Assembly: GCA_002422955.1 (NCBI GenBank)
Contig: DITY01000339.1
Span: forward strand, 1 to 23,020
Length of the DNA stretch: 23,020 nucleotides
Direction: 5' to 3'
Origin: Planctomycetaceae bacterium UBA6172
GTDB taxonomy: Bacteria > Planctomycetota > Planctomycetia > Pirellulales > Pirellulaceae
Shown in pieces: positions 7,895 to 15,450 of the stretch. Below the pieces are notes generated by a model that saw nothing but the letters and a program-made list of their open reading frames with translations, was not told the DNA's origin and did no database searches. Position numbers and translations under genes: made by a program. The stretch's first letter is position 1; every line of letters begins with the position of its first letter.

Positions 7895-8275
7895 ATGGCA
7901 AAGAAAAGTAGTGGGCCGAGCAAGTCGCAAGAAATTCGTGACTTCTATGAAGCCAATCCGACTGCAAAGCCCAAGCAGGTAGTTGAGGCTTTGGCCGAGA
8001 AAGGGGTTATCGTCACCCCGGCTTTCGTGAGTACGATCAAGTCGACGAGTGCTAAGAAGGGTGCCAAGCCGAAGCGTGCCGCGAAGGTCGCCAAATCGGC
8101 TGGGGTTTCCGTTCGCGGGTCCCGGCCTGCCGCCGCCAAGGCAGCAGTCAAGAAGTCGGCGGATGTTGGGCTGTCGCTTGAAACACTGATCAAGACCAAA
8201 GGTTTGGTTAAGGAATTGGGCGGTATCGACAATGTGATCAGCGCGCTGCACGCGTTGAAGCGTTTGGGCGAATAA
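7895..8275 (+). CDS. Small Lys/Ala-rich basic protein, possible nucleoid-associated protein
   Basis: This is a 126-residue basic protein with about 20 Lys. Three parts are visible. Residues 8-50 are a predicted helical region (SKSQEIRDFYEANPTAKPKQ, then VVEALAEKGVIVTPAFVSTI) with a winged-helix/HTH-like look. Residues 51-90 are a Lys/Ala/Pro-rich linker resembling a histone H1 tail. Residues 91-126 are a helical tail (LETLIKTKGLVKELGGIDNVISALHALKRLGE). I recall similar hypothetical proteins in other planctomycetes, but no established function. DNA binding and a nucleoid role are inference from composition. ATG 7895 is preferred over the open upstream frame (7835) because GAGGGG lies about 10 bases before it and the conserved MAKK start fits. 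The gene has its own AT-rich promoter region and a strong terminator, so it is monocistronic and may be well expressed. Confidence 0.85.
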   Translation: MAKKSSGPSKSQEIRDFYEANPTAKPKQVVEALAEKGVIVTPAFVSTIKSTSAKKGAKPKRAAKVAKSAGVSVRGSRPAAAKAAVKKSADVGLSLETLIKTKGLVKELGGIDNVISALHALKRLGE

Positions 8276-8324
8276 CCGCAATCGCGGTCAACCGTTCTCG
8301 CGAGCTGGGGTTTGGCCCCAATTC

Positions 8325-8354
8325 AACGGCCTGCCATCGCAGGCCGTTTTTTTT
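8325..8354 (+). terminator. Intrinsic terminator
   Basis: A perfect 9-base-pair stem AACGGCCTG / CAGGCCGTT (8325-8333, 8340-8348) has the loop CCATCG. It runs into eight T residues (8347-8354), 50 bases after the stop codon of the small basic protein gene. A small hairpin TGGGG/CCCCA (8306-8320) precedes it. It is the only textbook rho-independent terminator in the window. Confidence 0.93.
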
Positions 8355-8364
8355 CGGGGTGTGG

Positions 8365-8446
8365 TGGCGTCCCGGTGGGGGTTCGTGACGCCAGGTTGAA
8401 GGGTTCTTCGGCGTTTACCGGCCCGCTGGAGTGGGGTTCCGCCGGT
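8365..8446. other. Two stem-loops in the leader/intergenic region before the kinase gene
   Basis: TGGCGTC (8365-8371) pairs perfectly with GACGCCA (8387-8393) over a 15-base loop. ACCGGC (8417-8422) pairs with GCCGGT (8441-8446) over 18 bases. Neither has a T-run. Both lie upstream of the -10 candidate at 8487, so they would not be in that transcript. No gene is seen between 8355 and 8638. Confidence 0.25.
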
Positions 8447-8483
8447 TACGGCGTGAATCCTGAGTGCGATTCGGCACCGGGCA

Positions 8484-8492
8484 TGTTAGAAT
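8484..8492 (+). promoter_or_regulatory. Candidate extended -10 element (TGTTAGAAT)
   Basis: TG at 8484-8485, one base, then TAGAAT at 8487-8492 fits the extended -10 form TGnTAnnnT, which can work without a good -35. It lies 147 bases upstream of the kinase ATG at 8639, giving a leader of about 140 bases. Confidence 0.42.
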
Positions 8493-8638
8493 TGACTCCA
8501 GGCGTTTTCGGGCTCGGATGCTCTCCCGGATCCGCTCGCTCACGTTTGGGAGGCGGTGTGGTTCGCTCGCGAGCCCGCTCGGCAGCCCGTCTGACGTGAT
8601 CGCTTGGTCACCCCATCCCTAGCAGCGTCGTCTCCGTT

Positions 8639-10138
8639 ATGTCTGAAATTCTGACCCCCGACCAATTCATCAACCGCATCGTCGGAGCTGGCTTGGCGGA
8701 TCCGCAGCTGCTCGACCAGGCCCGGGCCGAGATCGGCAGTCAGAATGCGACGCTCAACGATGTCGTTCGTGTGATGCAGCGGAATGGCGTGTTAACGACG
8801 TTGCAGACCGAGAAACTTCTACGAGGTGACCGTACCGGTTTCTTTTACGGACCCTACAAGGTGCTTTATCTGATCGGTGCGGGGACGTTCGCACGGGTTT
8901 ATCGCGCCTCGAAAGACAATGTCGAGGCATTCGCGATCAAGGTATTGCGGAAGCGGTTTCGCGACCAGACGGACCAGCTGGAGCAATTCCTCCGCGAGGC
9001 GCAGATGGGTCTGAAGTTGCGGCATCCCAACATCGTGAGCGTATACGACGTGGATCCTGACGTCCGCAACCCTTTTATGGTGATGGAGTTTGTAGAAGGG
9101 CAAAACCTGCGAGAATTGGTTCGCGTCCGCGGTAGCCTGGATCCGTTGATTTCCCTGAAGTTGATGCATGACATTTGCTCCGGCTTGTCCCACGCCGCGA
9201 CCCTCGGGATTAGCCACCGTGACATGAAGCTCTCGAACGTATTGGTCAGCGGCGAGGGGCGAGCCAAATTGGTCGACTTCGGTTTGGCGGCGTTGGCCGA
9301 TCGCGCCAATCCGGAGCGGGTTGCCGATTGCCCCAATGCCAGGGCGATTGATTACGCGGCCTTGGAACGCGGTACGGGGGTTCGCAAGGATGACCCGCGG
9401 AGCGATGTCTATTTCGCCGGTAGCATGCTTTATCACATGCTCTCGGGGCAAGCCGCGCTCACGGAAACCCGAGACCGGTTGGCGCGGCTCAATGTCTCAC
9501 GATTTCATCAGGTCAAGCCGATCCATGAATTGCTGCCCGGTTGTCCCCCGGCGGCCGGTCACATCGTCAGCAAGGCGATGGAGGTCAATCCGGAAAATCG
9601 CTTTCAGTCGGCGACCGCGATGCAGGCCGAAATCAAAAAGGCGATCGAGCGTCTCGAGCGAGGTGACGTCAGCCGTCGCAGTGACATCTCCGAGGGTGTC
9701 TCGACGCACCCGGAGGAAGAGGAAGAGCGGACCGATGAAGGGGTCGGTTTGACCGTGATGTTGGTCGAAAGCCAGGCCGGGCTGCAGAACGCCGTTCGCG
9801 ATCGGCTCAAGTCCCGTGGCTACCGGGTGTTGATCATCGCCAATCCCAATCGGGCCTTGGATCGCTTCGTGCCCGGGGAACCGCCGCCCGCCGATCTGGT
9901 CATCTTCTCGGCTGCCGAACTCGGGAACTTGGCCCTGGAGGCTCATAATCTGTTCGCCGAAAACGAGCACACCAAGGATGTTCCTACCATCTTGTTGGCC
10001 GACCGGCGACAGGTCCGGATCATTCAGGAAGCGAATCGCTCGGGCAATCGTAAGCTCCTCTCGCTGCCCCTGAAGGTTCGTGAACTGCGAACCGCGCTCG
10101 CCGAATTGCTCGTCGATACTCCTCGTCGTTCGCTTTAG
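8639..10138 (+). CDS. Serine/threonine protein kinase with C-terminal pseudo-receiver domain
   Basis: This 499-residue Hanks-type kinase has three parts. Residues 1-70 are a short helical module (TPDQFINRIVGAGLADPQ, QRNGVLTTLQTEKLLRG) often found ahead of planctomycete kinase domains. The kinase domain spans 71-340: glycine loop GAGTFARV (80-87, third Gly replaced by Ala), ATP-anchoring K101, helix-C E120, catalytic HRD (193-195) with K197 and N200, DFG (213-215), ALE in place of APE (241-243), and SDVYFAG (D256). After an acidic linker (358-366), residues 371-491 have the pattern of a response-regulator receiver. However, the phosphoacceptor Asp position is Ser (S424 in DLVIFS), the acidic pair is Glu-Ser (377-378), and the conserved Lys before Pro is Leu (L476). 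It should therefore not be phosphorylated as a receiver. No membrane segment is seen, so it is cytosolic. All catalytic residues are intact and kinase activity is likely; the substrate is unknown. Confidence 0.93.
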   Translation: MSEILTPDQFINRIVGAGLADPQLLDQARAEIGSQNATLNDVVRVMQRNGVLTTLQTEKLLRGDRTGFFYGPYKVLYLIGAGTFARVYRASKDNVEAFAIKVLRKRFRDQTDQLEQFLREAQMGLKLRHPNIVSVYDVDPDVRNPFMVMEFVEGQNLRELVRVRGSLDPLISLKLMHDICSGLSHAATLGISHRDMKLSNVLVSGEGRAKLVDFGLAALADRANPERVADCPNARAIDYAALERGTGVRKDDPRSDVYFAGSMLYHMLSGQAALTETRDRLARLNVSRFHQVKPIHELLPGCPPAAGHIVSKAMEVNPENRFQSATAMQAEIKKAIERLERGDVSRRSDISEGVSTHPEEEEERTDEGVGLTVMLVESQAGLQNAVRDRLKSRGYRVLIIANPNRALDRFVPGEPPPADLVIFSAAELGNLALEAHNLFAENEHTKDVPTILLADRRQVRIIQEANRSGNRKLLSLPLKVRELRTALAELLVDTPRRSL

Positions 10139-10156
10139 TCCCGTCATCCTTCGCGG

Positions 10157-10162
10157 TAGACT
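10157..10162 (+). promoter_or_regulatory. Candidate -10 element (TAGACT)
   Basis: The context is GCGGTAGACTAAAC, starting 19 bases after the kinase stop codon and 108 bases before the ATG at 10270. It is the same hexamer as in the rsfS promoter. The -35 match is poor. Confidence 0.38.
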
Positions 10163-10269
10163 AAACTCGAGAGGTTGTGTTCGCCGGGTGGTCGATTTGG
10201 CGCTCATCTGGGGCGAACATTTCACGCACTTCCCCTCCCCTGTTCTCTCCTCCCTCATCGGTGACTTTC

Positions 10270-13200
10270 ATGCCACATCCAAGTCTTCGTGGACTCCCGC
10301 CAACTCCTGCCCTTAGGGCGAGGCGATCGAATCGACTGGGCATCACCGTAACGCTGGCCGTGTCGTTGCTGGCGTGGTTGTGCGGTCCGGCGACGGGCGT
10401 CGATGCCCAGCAGGCCAAGGTCGCGAAGAACGTCTTGATGATCGCGGGGAAGCCGAGTCATGGTTTCGGCTCTCACGAGCATTATGCCGGTTTGAAGGTC
10501 CTTGCCGAAAGCCTGTCCGATCCCTCGCTCGGCCTCGCGGTCCGAGTGGTCCGCGGCTGGCCAGAGGACCAGCAGGCGATCGAGGCGGCAGATGCGATTG
10601 TGATCTTTGCGGATGGGGGCGGCGGTCATTTGGCCTTGCCGCACCTGTCATCGCTCGCGGCTAAGCTCGATCAAGGCTGCGGCTTTGTCTGCTTGCATTA
10701 CGCGGTCGAGGTGCCTCGGGGTGAACCTGGCCAAAACTGGTTGCGTTACCTAGGCGGATTCTTCGAAACCGACTGGTCGGTGAATCCTCACTGGACGGCG
10801 GATTTTGTGAAGCTGCCGGAACATCCGACCACACGCGGCGTGCAACCCTTCGCGGTTCAAGACGAATGGTATTTCCATATGCGTTTTCCCGAGTCCCCTC
10901 AGGGGCTCACCCCCATCCTGCGAGCGATCGCGCCGGAAGAAACGATGCGCCGCCCGGACGGACCCCACAGCGGCAACCCACATGTGCGTAAATCGGTCGC
11001 GAAGGGCGAACCCCAGACGGTGGCTTGGGCTTTCGAACGACCCGACGGAGGAAAGTCGTTCGGCTTCACTGGTGGGCATTTCCATTGGAATTGGGGAAAT
11101 CCCAACGTCCGCAAGTTGGTTTCCAATGCGATCCTTTGGACGGCCGGTGGCGAAGTTCCTGTCGCGGGAGTGACGACCGAACGTTTGGGGGTGCAGCGGT
11201 TGTTGGAGGACCAAGATTTTCCTCAGCCGGAGGGCTTCCGCGCCGAGGAGACCGCCCGCCAATTCGACCTCGGGATGAACTCCGTGGGCCGGTCTGGGAG
11301 CGAGTTGGTTGCCGCTGTCAAGAAGCCGGAGTCGGTTCCCAAGCCGCGGCGGCTCTGGGCCTCACCGGTTTTGACCTCGGCGACCCCCGGACAGGCGGTC
11401 GAGGCGCAGATCGACATCCGGGGGACGCGGGATCTGTTTTTGGTCGTGACCGACGGCGGGAATGGTTATGCCTGTGATTGGGCAAATTGGATCGACCCCG
11501 TGTTAATCGGGGAATCGGGCGCGAAGTCGTTGCTCGAAATCCCCTGGAAACAGGCCTCGGCGGGTTTCGGTCAGGTGCATCCCAACGCGAACGCGGCAGG
11601 CGAAAAGCTGTCCGTCGCCAACCGCCCCGTCGACCGTCCGGGGATCGGAACCCACGCCAACAGCGTGATCCATTATCAGCTCCCCGAGGGCTATCACAGC
11701 TTCAAAGTCACGGGGGCCTTGGATAGCGCCGGGACAAATCAGAATGGTGGTGGGAGTACCAGCCTGCGGTTCGCCGTGTATGCCGACGCCGCACCCGCGG
11801 TCGACGAGTTGGAGTCCGGTTCCGGGACCGCCGAGCGACTTCCCGAAACCGCGTTAGCAGGACTGGAGATCGCCCCAGACCTGGAGGTGACCTTAGCGGC
11901 CAACGAACCGACCGTCCGGAATCTGACCAACCTCGATGTCGACGATCGGGGGCGAGTTTGGGTCTGCGAGGTGATGAATTATCGTCGCCACGCCGGATCA
12001 CGACCCGAGGGCGATCGGATTTTGATCCTCGAGGATACCGATGGCGACGGCGTGATGGACGACGTCAAGACGTTCTATCAGGGAACCGATATCGATTCGG
12101 CGATGGGGATTTGCGTTTTGGGTAACGAGGTGATCGTCTCCGCGGCACCTTATATCTGGCGGTTGATCGATGACAACGGTGACGACGTGGCCGATCGAAA
12201 GATTCCGATGTTTACCCAAACCGGCCAGCCTCAGCACGACCATTCCAACCACTCCTTCATCTTCGGACCCGACGGCAAGTTGTATTGGAATTTTGGCAAT
12301 ACGGGGTTGCATGTCAAAGATGCCAACGGGCAGACGGTGGTCGATATTCATGGCCGAGAGATTGTCGATAATGGGAAGCCGCTGTGGGGAGGAATGGTCT
12401 TTCGCTGCGACTTGGATGGCGGCCACATGGAGGTTCTGGGGCATAATTTCCGCAACAACTGGGAGACCGCCATCGACTCCTTCGGTGCCTTATGGCAAAG
12501 CGATAACGATGACGATGGCAATCGTGGCACACGCATCAATTTCGTGATGGAGTACGGCAACTACGGTTATCGTGACGAGAAGACGGGGGCGGGTTGGCAA
12601 GCCGATCGGATCCATGCCGAAACGGAAATCCCACTGCGCCACTGGCATTTGAATGACCCTGGGGTCGTGCCAAACCTGCTGCAGACCGGTGCCGGCTCGC
12701 CCTCGGGCATGATGATGTATGAGGGGCGGTTGCTCCCCGAGCGTTTTCACAACCAGATGATCCATTGCGATCCGGGTCCGAATGTCGTCCGCGCCTATCC
12801 CGTCTCGCCCGCGGGGGCCGGATACACGGCGACCATCGAACCCATGATCACGGGCAATCCTGACAAATGGTTCCGTCCGGTCGATGTCTGCGCGGCTCCA
12901 GACGGCTCGTTGTTCGTGACCGACTGGTACGACCCGGGCGTCGGTGGCCACCGGCAAGAAGACACCGAGCGGGGGCGGTTGTTCCGTATCGCCCCGGCGG
13001 GTAGCAAGTATCAGATCCCACGGTTCGACTATTCCACGCCCGACGGAGCGGTCGCGGCGCTGGGGAACCCCGCGATGTCCGTTCGTTATAAGGCCTGGAT
13101 GGCTTTGCACCGAATGGGAAGCGATGCGGAAGCCGCGCTGCTGCGGATGTATCGTGAACCCGATCCTCGAATCCGCGCCCGGGCGCTGTGGCTATTGGGC

Positions 13201-14799
13201 AAGATCGATGGTCGCGGCGAACATTATGTCAAGCTGGCGTTGGGCGATCAGGACCCGGACCTACGGATGACAGCGATTCGCTTGCTGCGGCAGCTCGGCC
13301 TGGTTCCTGCCAGGGTCTTGGCCCAGGTCGACCAGGATCCCTCTCCCGCGGTTCGCCGAGAAGCGCTCGTCGCCTTGAGGTACGACCGCGATGCGGCGAT
13401 GCCGGAACTGTGGGCCCGCTTGGCATTGCTGCACGACGGTCAGGACCGGTGGTATCTCGAAGCCTTGGGGATCGGTTCGGACGTTCGCGCATCCGAGTGC
13501 TTCGAGGCGTTGCGGCGTGCCGTTGGGGGCAGCTGGGATCGAAGGGGCGTTGCGGATGTGCTGTGGCGTTTGCGTGCCCCGGAGGCGGCAGCGCCTTTAG
13601 TCGCGATGATCGCTGATCCCACCGCCGACCTGGTCGCGACCGAGCGGAACTTTCGGGCGCTCGATTTCCATTCGCCCGAAATCCGTGGTCCTTTGCTTCA
13701 GGCCGCGTTCCTCACCGCGGCGTTTGCCGCGTCGGCCGCGGATGAGTCGCAGCGAGTTCGTAACGACGCGATCATCGTCCATTCGCTGGAGCGGGTTTCC
13801 GCAACGGACGCCGCGCAGCCCACGGAGGTTCGCCAGGCGGTGGCGCGGCATATCCGGAGCCTGCGTGGCACGCCGGCGTTTCTCAAACTGGTCGCTCGAT
13901 TCAAGCCCGAGGGTGTCGCCGAGGATGTTCTCGCCCTGGCCACGGCTGGAGACGATTCGGGCGGTGTCGAGGCCATTCGCCTGCTGCTCTCCGACGACGC
14001 GGGCACCCAGGCGGTTGCGGCTGCGGCCTTGGCAGGCGATGAGCAACTCGGCTCGCGCGTCGCGACCCGTTTAGGGCAGCTCGGCACGCCTCCCGCGATC
14101 AACCTGTTGGGCGAGTGGGTCGCTGCGGAGACGGTGCCGTATCCGATTCGGTCGGCGGCCGTCCGTGGGTTGGCCGGTTCCAAGCTCGGGGCGCAGCGGT
14201 TGTTGCGAGCGGCCGAAGAAACGAAGCTCGTGCCGGATGCCCGACTGCTGGCTGGCGGACTGCTGGCGCGGAGCGATCAAGAAACGCTGCGGAAGCGGGC
14301 CGCCGAATTGCTGCCTCAGCCCGTGCAGGCCGATGCCCGCCCCGTACCCGCCGTCGACGAATTGGCGGGCATGAACGGTGATGTCGCTCGTGGCGAGGCG
14401 TTGTTTCGCGGCAAGGCGACCTGCGCCAACTGCCATCTCGTGAAGGGTCAGGGCAAGCAGGTCGGACCGGACCTATCCGAAATCGGCGACAAGTTGTCGG
14501 CCGAGGCGATGTATACCTCGATCCTCGATCCCAGCGCGGGGATCAGTCACAATTATGAGACCTACCTCGCGCTGCTCGATTCCGGCCAGGTGGTGGCCGG
14601 CGTCCTGGTGACTCAAACCGACGATGCGGTCACGCTTCGCACCGCCGAAGCGATCGACCGTACGATCCCCCGCGACGAGCTGACGGAGTTCAAGAAGAAC
14701 GAGAAATCGATCATGCCCGAAGGGTTGCACCAAACGTTCGAGACTCAAGGCTTGGTCGACATCGTTCAGTACATGCGGACGCTGAAACGCCAGGACTGA
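10270..14799 (+). CDS. Secreted ThuA / NPCBM-like / PVC-type beta-propeller / HEAT / cytochrome c (CxxCH) protein
   Basis: This 1509-residue exported protein has five parts. A signal peptide (1 to about 45) has an Arg-rich n-region, the core GITVTLAVSLLAWLC and cleavage near VDA-QQ. A ThuA-like domain (about 53-295) runs from KNVLMIAGKPSHGFGSHEH to NAILWTAGGEVPV. A beta-sandwich (about 360-507) with GNGYACDWANWIDPVLI and GIGTHANSVIHYQLPEG resembles NPCBM carbohydrate-binding modules. A propeller of the membrane-bound-dehydrogenase type (about 530-915) contains WVCEVMNYRRH, HNFRNNWE and FVTDWYDPGVGGH. HEAT-like repeats (about 924-1355) precede a c-type cytochrome domain (about 1370-1509) with the heme site CANCH (C1385, C1388, H1389). 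The order matches the PVC-specific heme-binding families. A periplasmic redox role in sugar breakdown is plausible but unproven. The open frame extends to 10177, but ATG 10270 starts the signal peptide; GTG 10261 is also possible. Confidence 0.95.
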   Translation: MPHPSLRGLPPTPALRARRSNRLGITVTLAVSLLAWLCGPATGVDAQQAKVAKNVLMIAGKPSHGFGSHEHYAGLKVLAESLSDPSLGLAVRVVRGWPEDQQAIEAADAIVIFADGGGGHLALPHLSSLAAKLDQGCGFVCLHYAVEVPRGEPGQNWLRYLGGFFETDWSVNPHWTADFVKLPEHPTTRGVQPFAVQDEWYFHMRFPESPQGLTPILRAIAPEETMRRPDGPHSGNPHVRKSVAKGEPQTVAWAFERPDGGKSFGFTGGHFHWNWGNPNVRKLVSNAILWTAGGEVPVAGVTTERLGVQRLLEDQDFPQPEGFRAEETARQFDLGMNSVGRSGSELVAAVKKPESVPKPRRLWASPVLTSATPGQAVEAQIDIRGTRDLFLVVTDGGNGYACDWANWIDPVLIGESGAKSLLEIPWKQASAGFGQVHPNANAAGEKLSVANRPVDRPGIGTHANSVIHYQLPEGYHSFKVTGALDSAGTNQNGGGSTSLRFAVYADAAPAVDELESGSGTAERLPETALAGLEIAPDLEVTLAANEPTVRNLTNLDVDDRGRVWVCEVMNYRRHAGSRPEGDRILILEDTDGDGVMDDVKTFYQGTDIDSAMGICVLGNEVIVSAAPYIWRLIDDNGDDVADRKIPMFTQTGQPQHDHSNHSFIFGPDGKLYWNFGNTGLHVKDANGQTVVDIHGREIVDNGKPLWGGMVFRCDLDGGHMEVLGHNFRNNWETAIDSFGALWQSDNDDDGNRGTRINFVMEYGNYGYRDEKTGAGWQADRIHAETEIPLRHWHLNDPGVVPNLLQTGAGSPSGMMMYEGRLLPERFHNQMIHCDPGPNVVRAYPVSPAGAGYTATIEPMITGNPDKWFRPVDVCAAPDGSLFVTDWYDPGVGGHRQEDTERGRLFRIAPAGSKYQIPRFDYSTPDGAVAALGNPAMSVRYKAWMALHRMGSDAEAALLRMYREPDPRIRARALWLLGKIDGRGEHYVKLALGDQDPDLRMTAIRLLRQLGLVPARVLAQVDQDPSPAVRREALVALRYDRDAAMPELWARLALLHDGQDRWYLEALGIGSDVRASECFEALRRAVGGSWDRRGVADVLWRLRAPEAAAPLVAMIADPTADLVATERNFRALDFHSPEIRGPLLQAAFLTAAFAASAADESQRVRNDAIIVHSLERVSATDAAQPTEVRQAVARHIRSLRGTPAFLKLVARFKPEGVAEDVLALATAGDDSGGVEAIRLLLSDDAGTQAVAAAALAGDEQLGSRVATRLGQLGTPPAINLLGEWVAAETVPYPIRSAAVRGLAGSKLGAQRLLRAAEETKLVPDARLLAGGLLARSDQETLRKRAAELLPQPVQADARPVPAVDELAGMNGDVARGEALFRGKATCANCHLVKGQGKQVGPDLSEIGDKLSAEAMYTSILDPSAGISHNYETYLALLDSGQVVAGVLVTQTDDAVTLRTAEAIDRTIPRDELTEFKKNEKSIMPEGLHQTFETQGLVDIVQYMRTLKRQD

Positions 14800-14824
14800 C
14801 CGATACGGGATTGCCGAAGGAATC

Positions 14825-14862
14825 GCTCGTCGCCCGCCACTCGATTGACGCGGGCGACGAGC
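14825..14862. repeat. Perfect 13-bp inverted repeat after the ThuA/cytochrome gene
   Basis: GCTCGTCGCCCGC (14825-14837) and GCGGGCGACGAGC (14850-14862) are exact reverse complements around a 12-base loop, 25 bases after the stop codon. There is no T-run on either strand, so it is not a classical intrinsic terminator. It could be a transcript-stabilising 3' hairpin, a T-less terminator, or one copy of a dispersed REP-like palindrome. Only one copy is in this window. Confidence 0.6.
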
Positions 14863-14950
14863 CTACAGGACCGTTCGGGCGTGTCGGAACGCGGCGAGGG
14901 ATCTGCCCCGGTCGTCCGGCAGGACGCTGTCCTTGGGGGTTTGCCCTTTC

Positions 14951-14956
14951 TACAAT
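14951..14956 (+). promoter_or_regulatory. Candidate -10 element (TACAAT)
   Basis: CTTTCTACAATGAAGG lies 71 bases upstream of the ATG at 15027, after the 13-bp hairpin that closes the preceding gene. TACAAT has five of six consensus matches. No good -35 is at 16-18 bases. Confidence 0.42.
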
Positions 14957-15026
14957 GAAGGTTGGTTGACGTTCAGTCGGGACCATTTCCACCACCACGA
15001 GCCCATTACCACCACGAGCATCGTTC

Positions 15027-15437
15027 ATGCCGGTCGAGATGCAGTTGGCTCGGATCATCATTTCCGAGATCAGCGACAATCAAGTGATTTATTTGAAAGA
15101 GGTGGATGGTGAGCGACAGTTTCCGATCTTGATCGGCATCTTCGAAGCCACCAACATCGAGCGACGCGTCAAGGAAGATTATCGGCCACCCCGGCCGCTA
15201 ACGCACGACTTGGTCGTGAACGTCGCGGAGGCTTTGGGGGCGACCGTGGAGAGCGTGGTGATCAAGGACCTGACCGATCAGACCTATTTCGCGTCCTTGC
15301 AATTGCGCAAAGATGGTCAGCTGATCGAAATCGATTCCCGCCCCAGCGATGCGATCGCCGTGGCCGTTACCTTCCACCCTCCGCTGCCGATTTATGTCAG
15401 CGAACAGGTACTGCACGATGCGACCGCAGTCGATTGA
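15027..15437 (+). CDS. Bifunctional nuclease family protein (DUF151/BFN domain)
   Basis: This 136-residue single-domain protein carries the BFN (DUF151) fold. Key conserved blocks are FPILIGIFEATNI (38-50), PRPLTHDLV (about 61-69), the central strand TYFASLQL, DSRPSDAIAVAV (about 108-119) and PIYVSEQVL near the end. Relatives have been reported with DNase and RNase activity in plants, and the domain is widespread in bacteria, where its role is poorly defined. Thus the family is firm and the biochemical function is not. There is no signal peptide. The stop codon lies 13 bases before the proposed panC ATG, so the two are very likely co-transcribed from the TACAAT promoter candidate. Confidence 0.93.
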   Translation: MPVEMQLARIIISEISDNQVIYLKEVDGERQFPILIGIFEATNIERRVKEDYRPPRPLTHDLVVNVAEALGATVESVVIKDLTDQTYFASLQLRKDGQLIEIDSRPSDAIAVAVTFHPPLPIYVSEQVLHDATAVD

Positions 15438-15450
15438 CCGCACCGCTCCC

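Noticed and set aside
8565..8574. 10-base palindrome GCTCGCGAGC before the kinase gene
   Set aside because: Short GC palindromes are frequent in GC-rich sequence, and there is no second copy or suitable promoter spacing.
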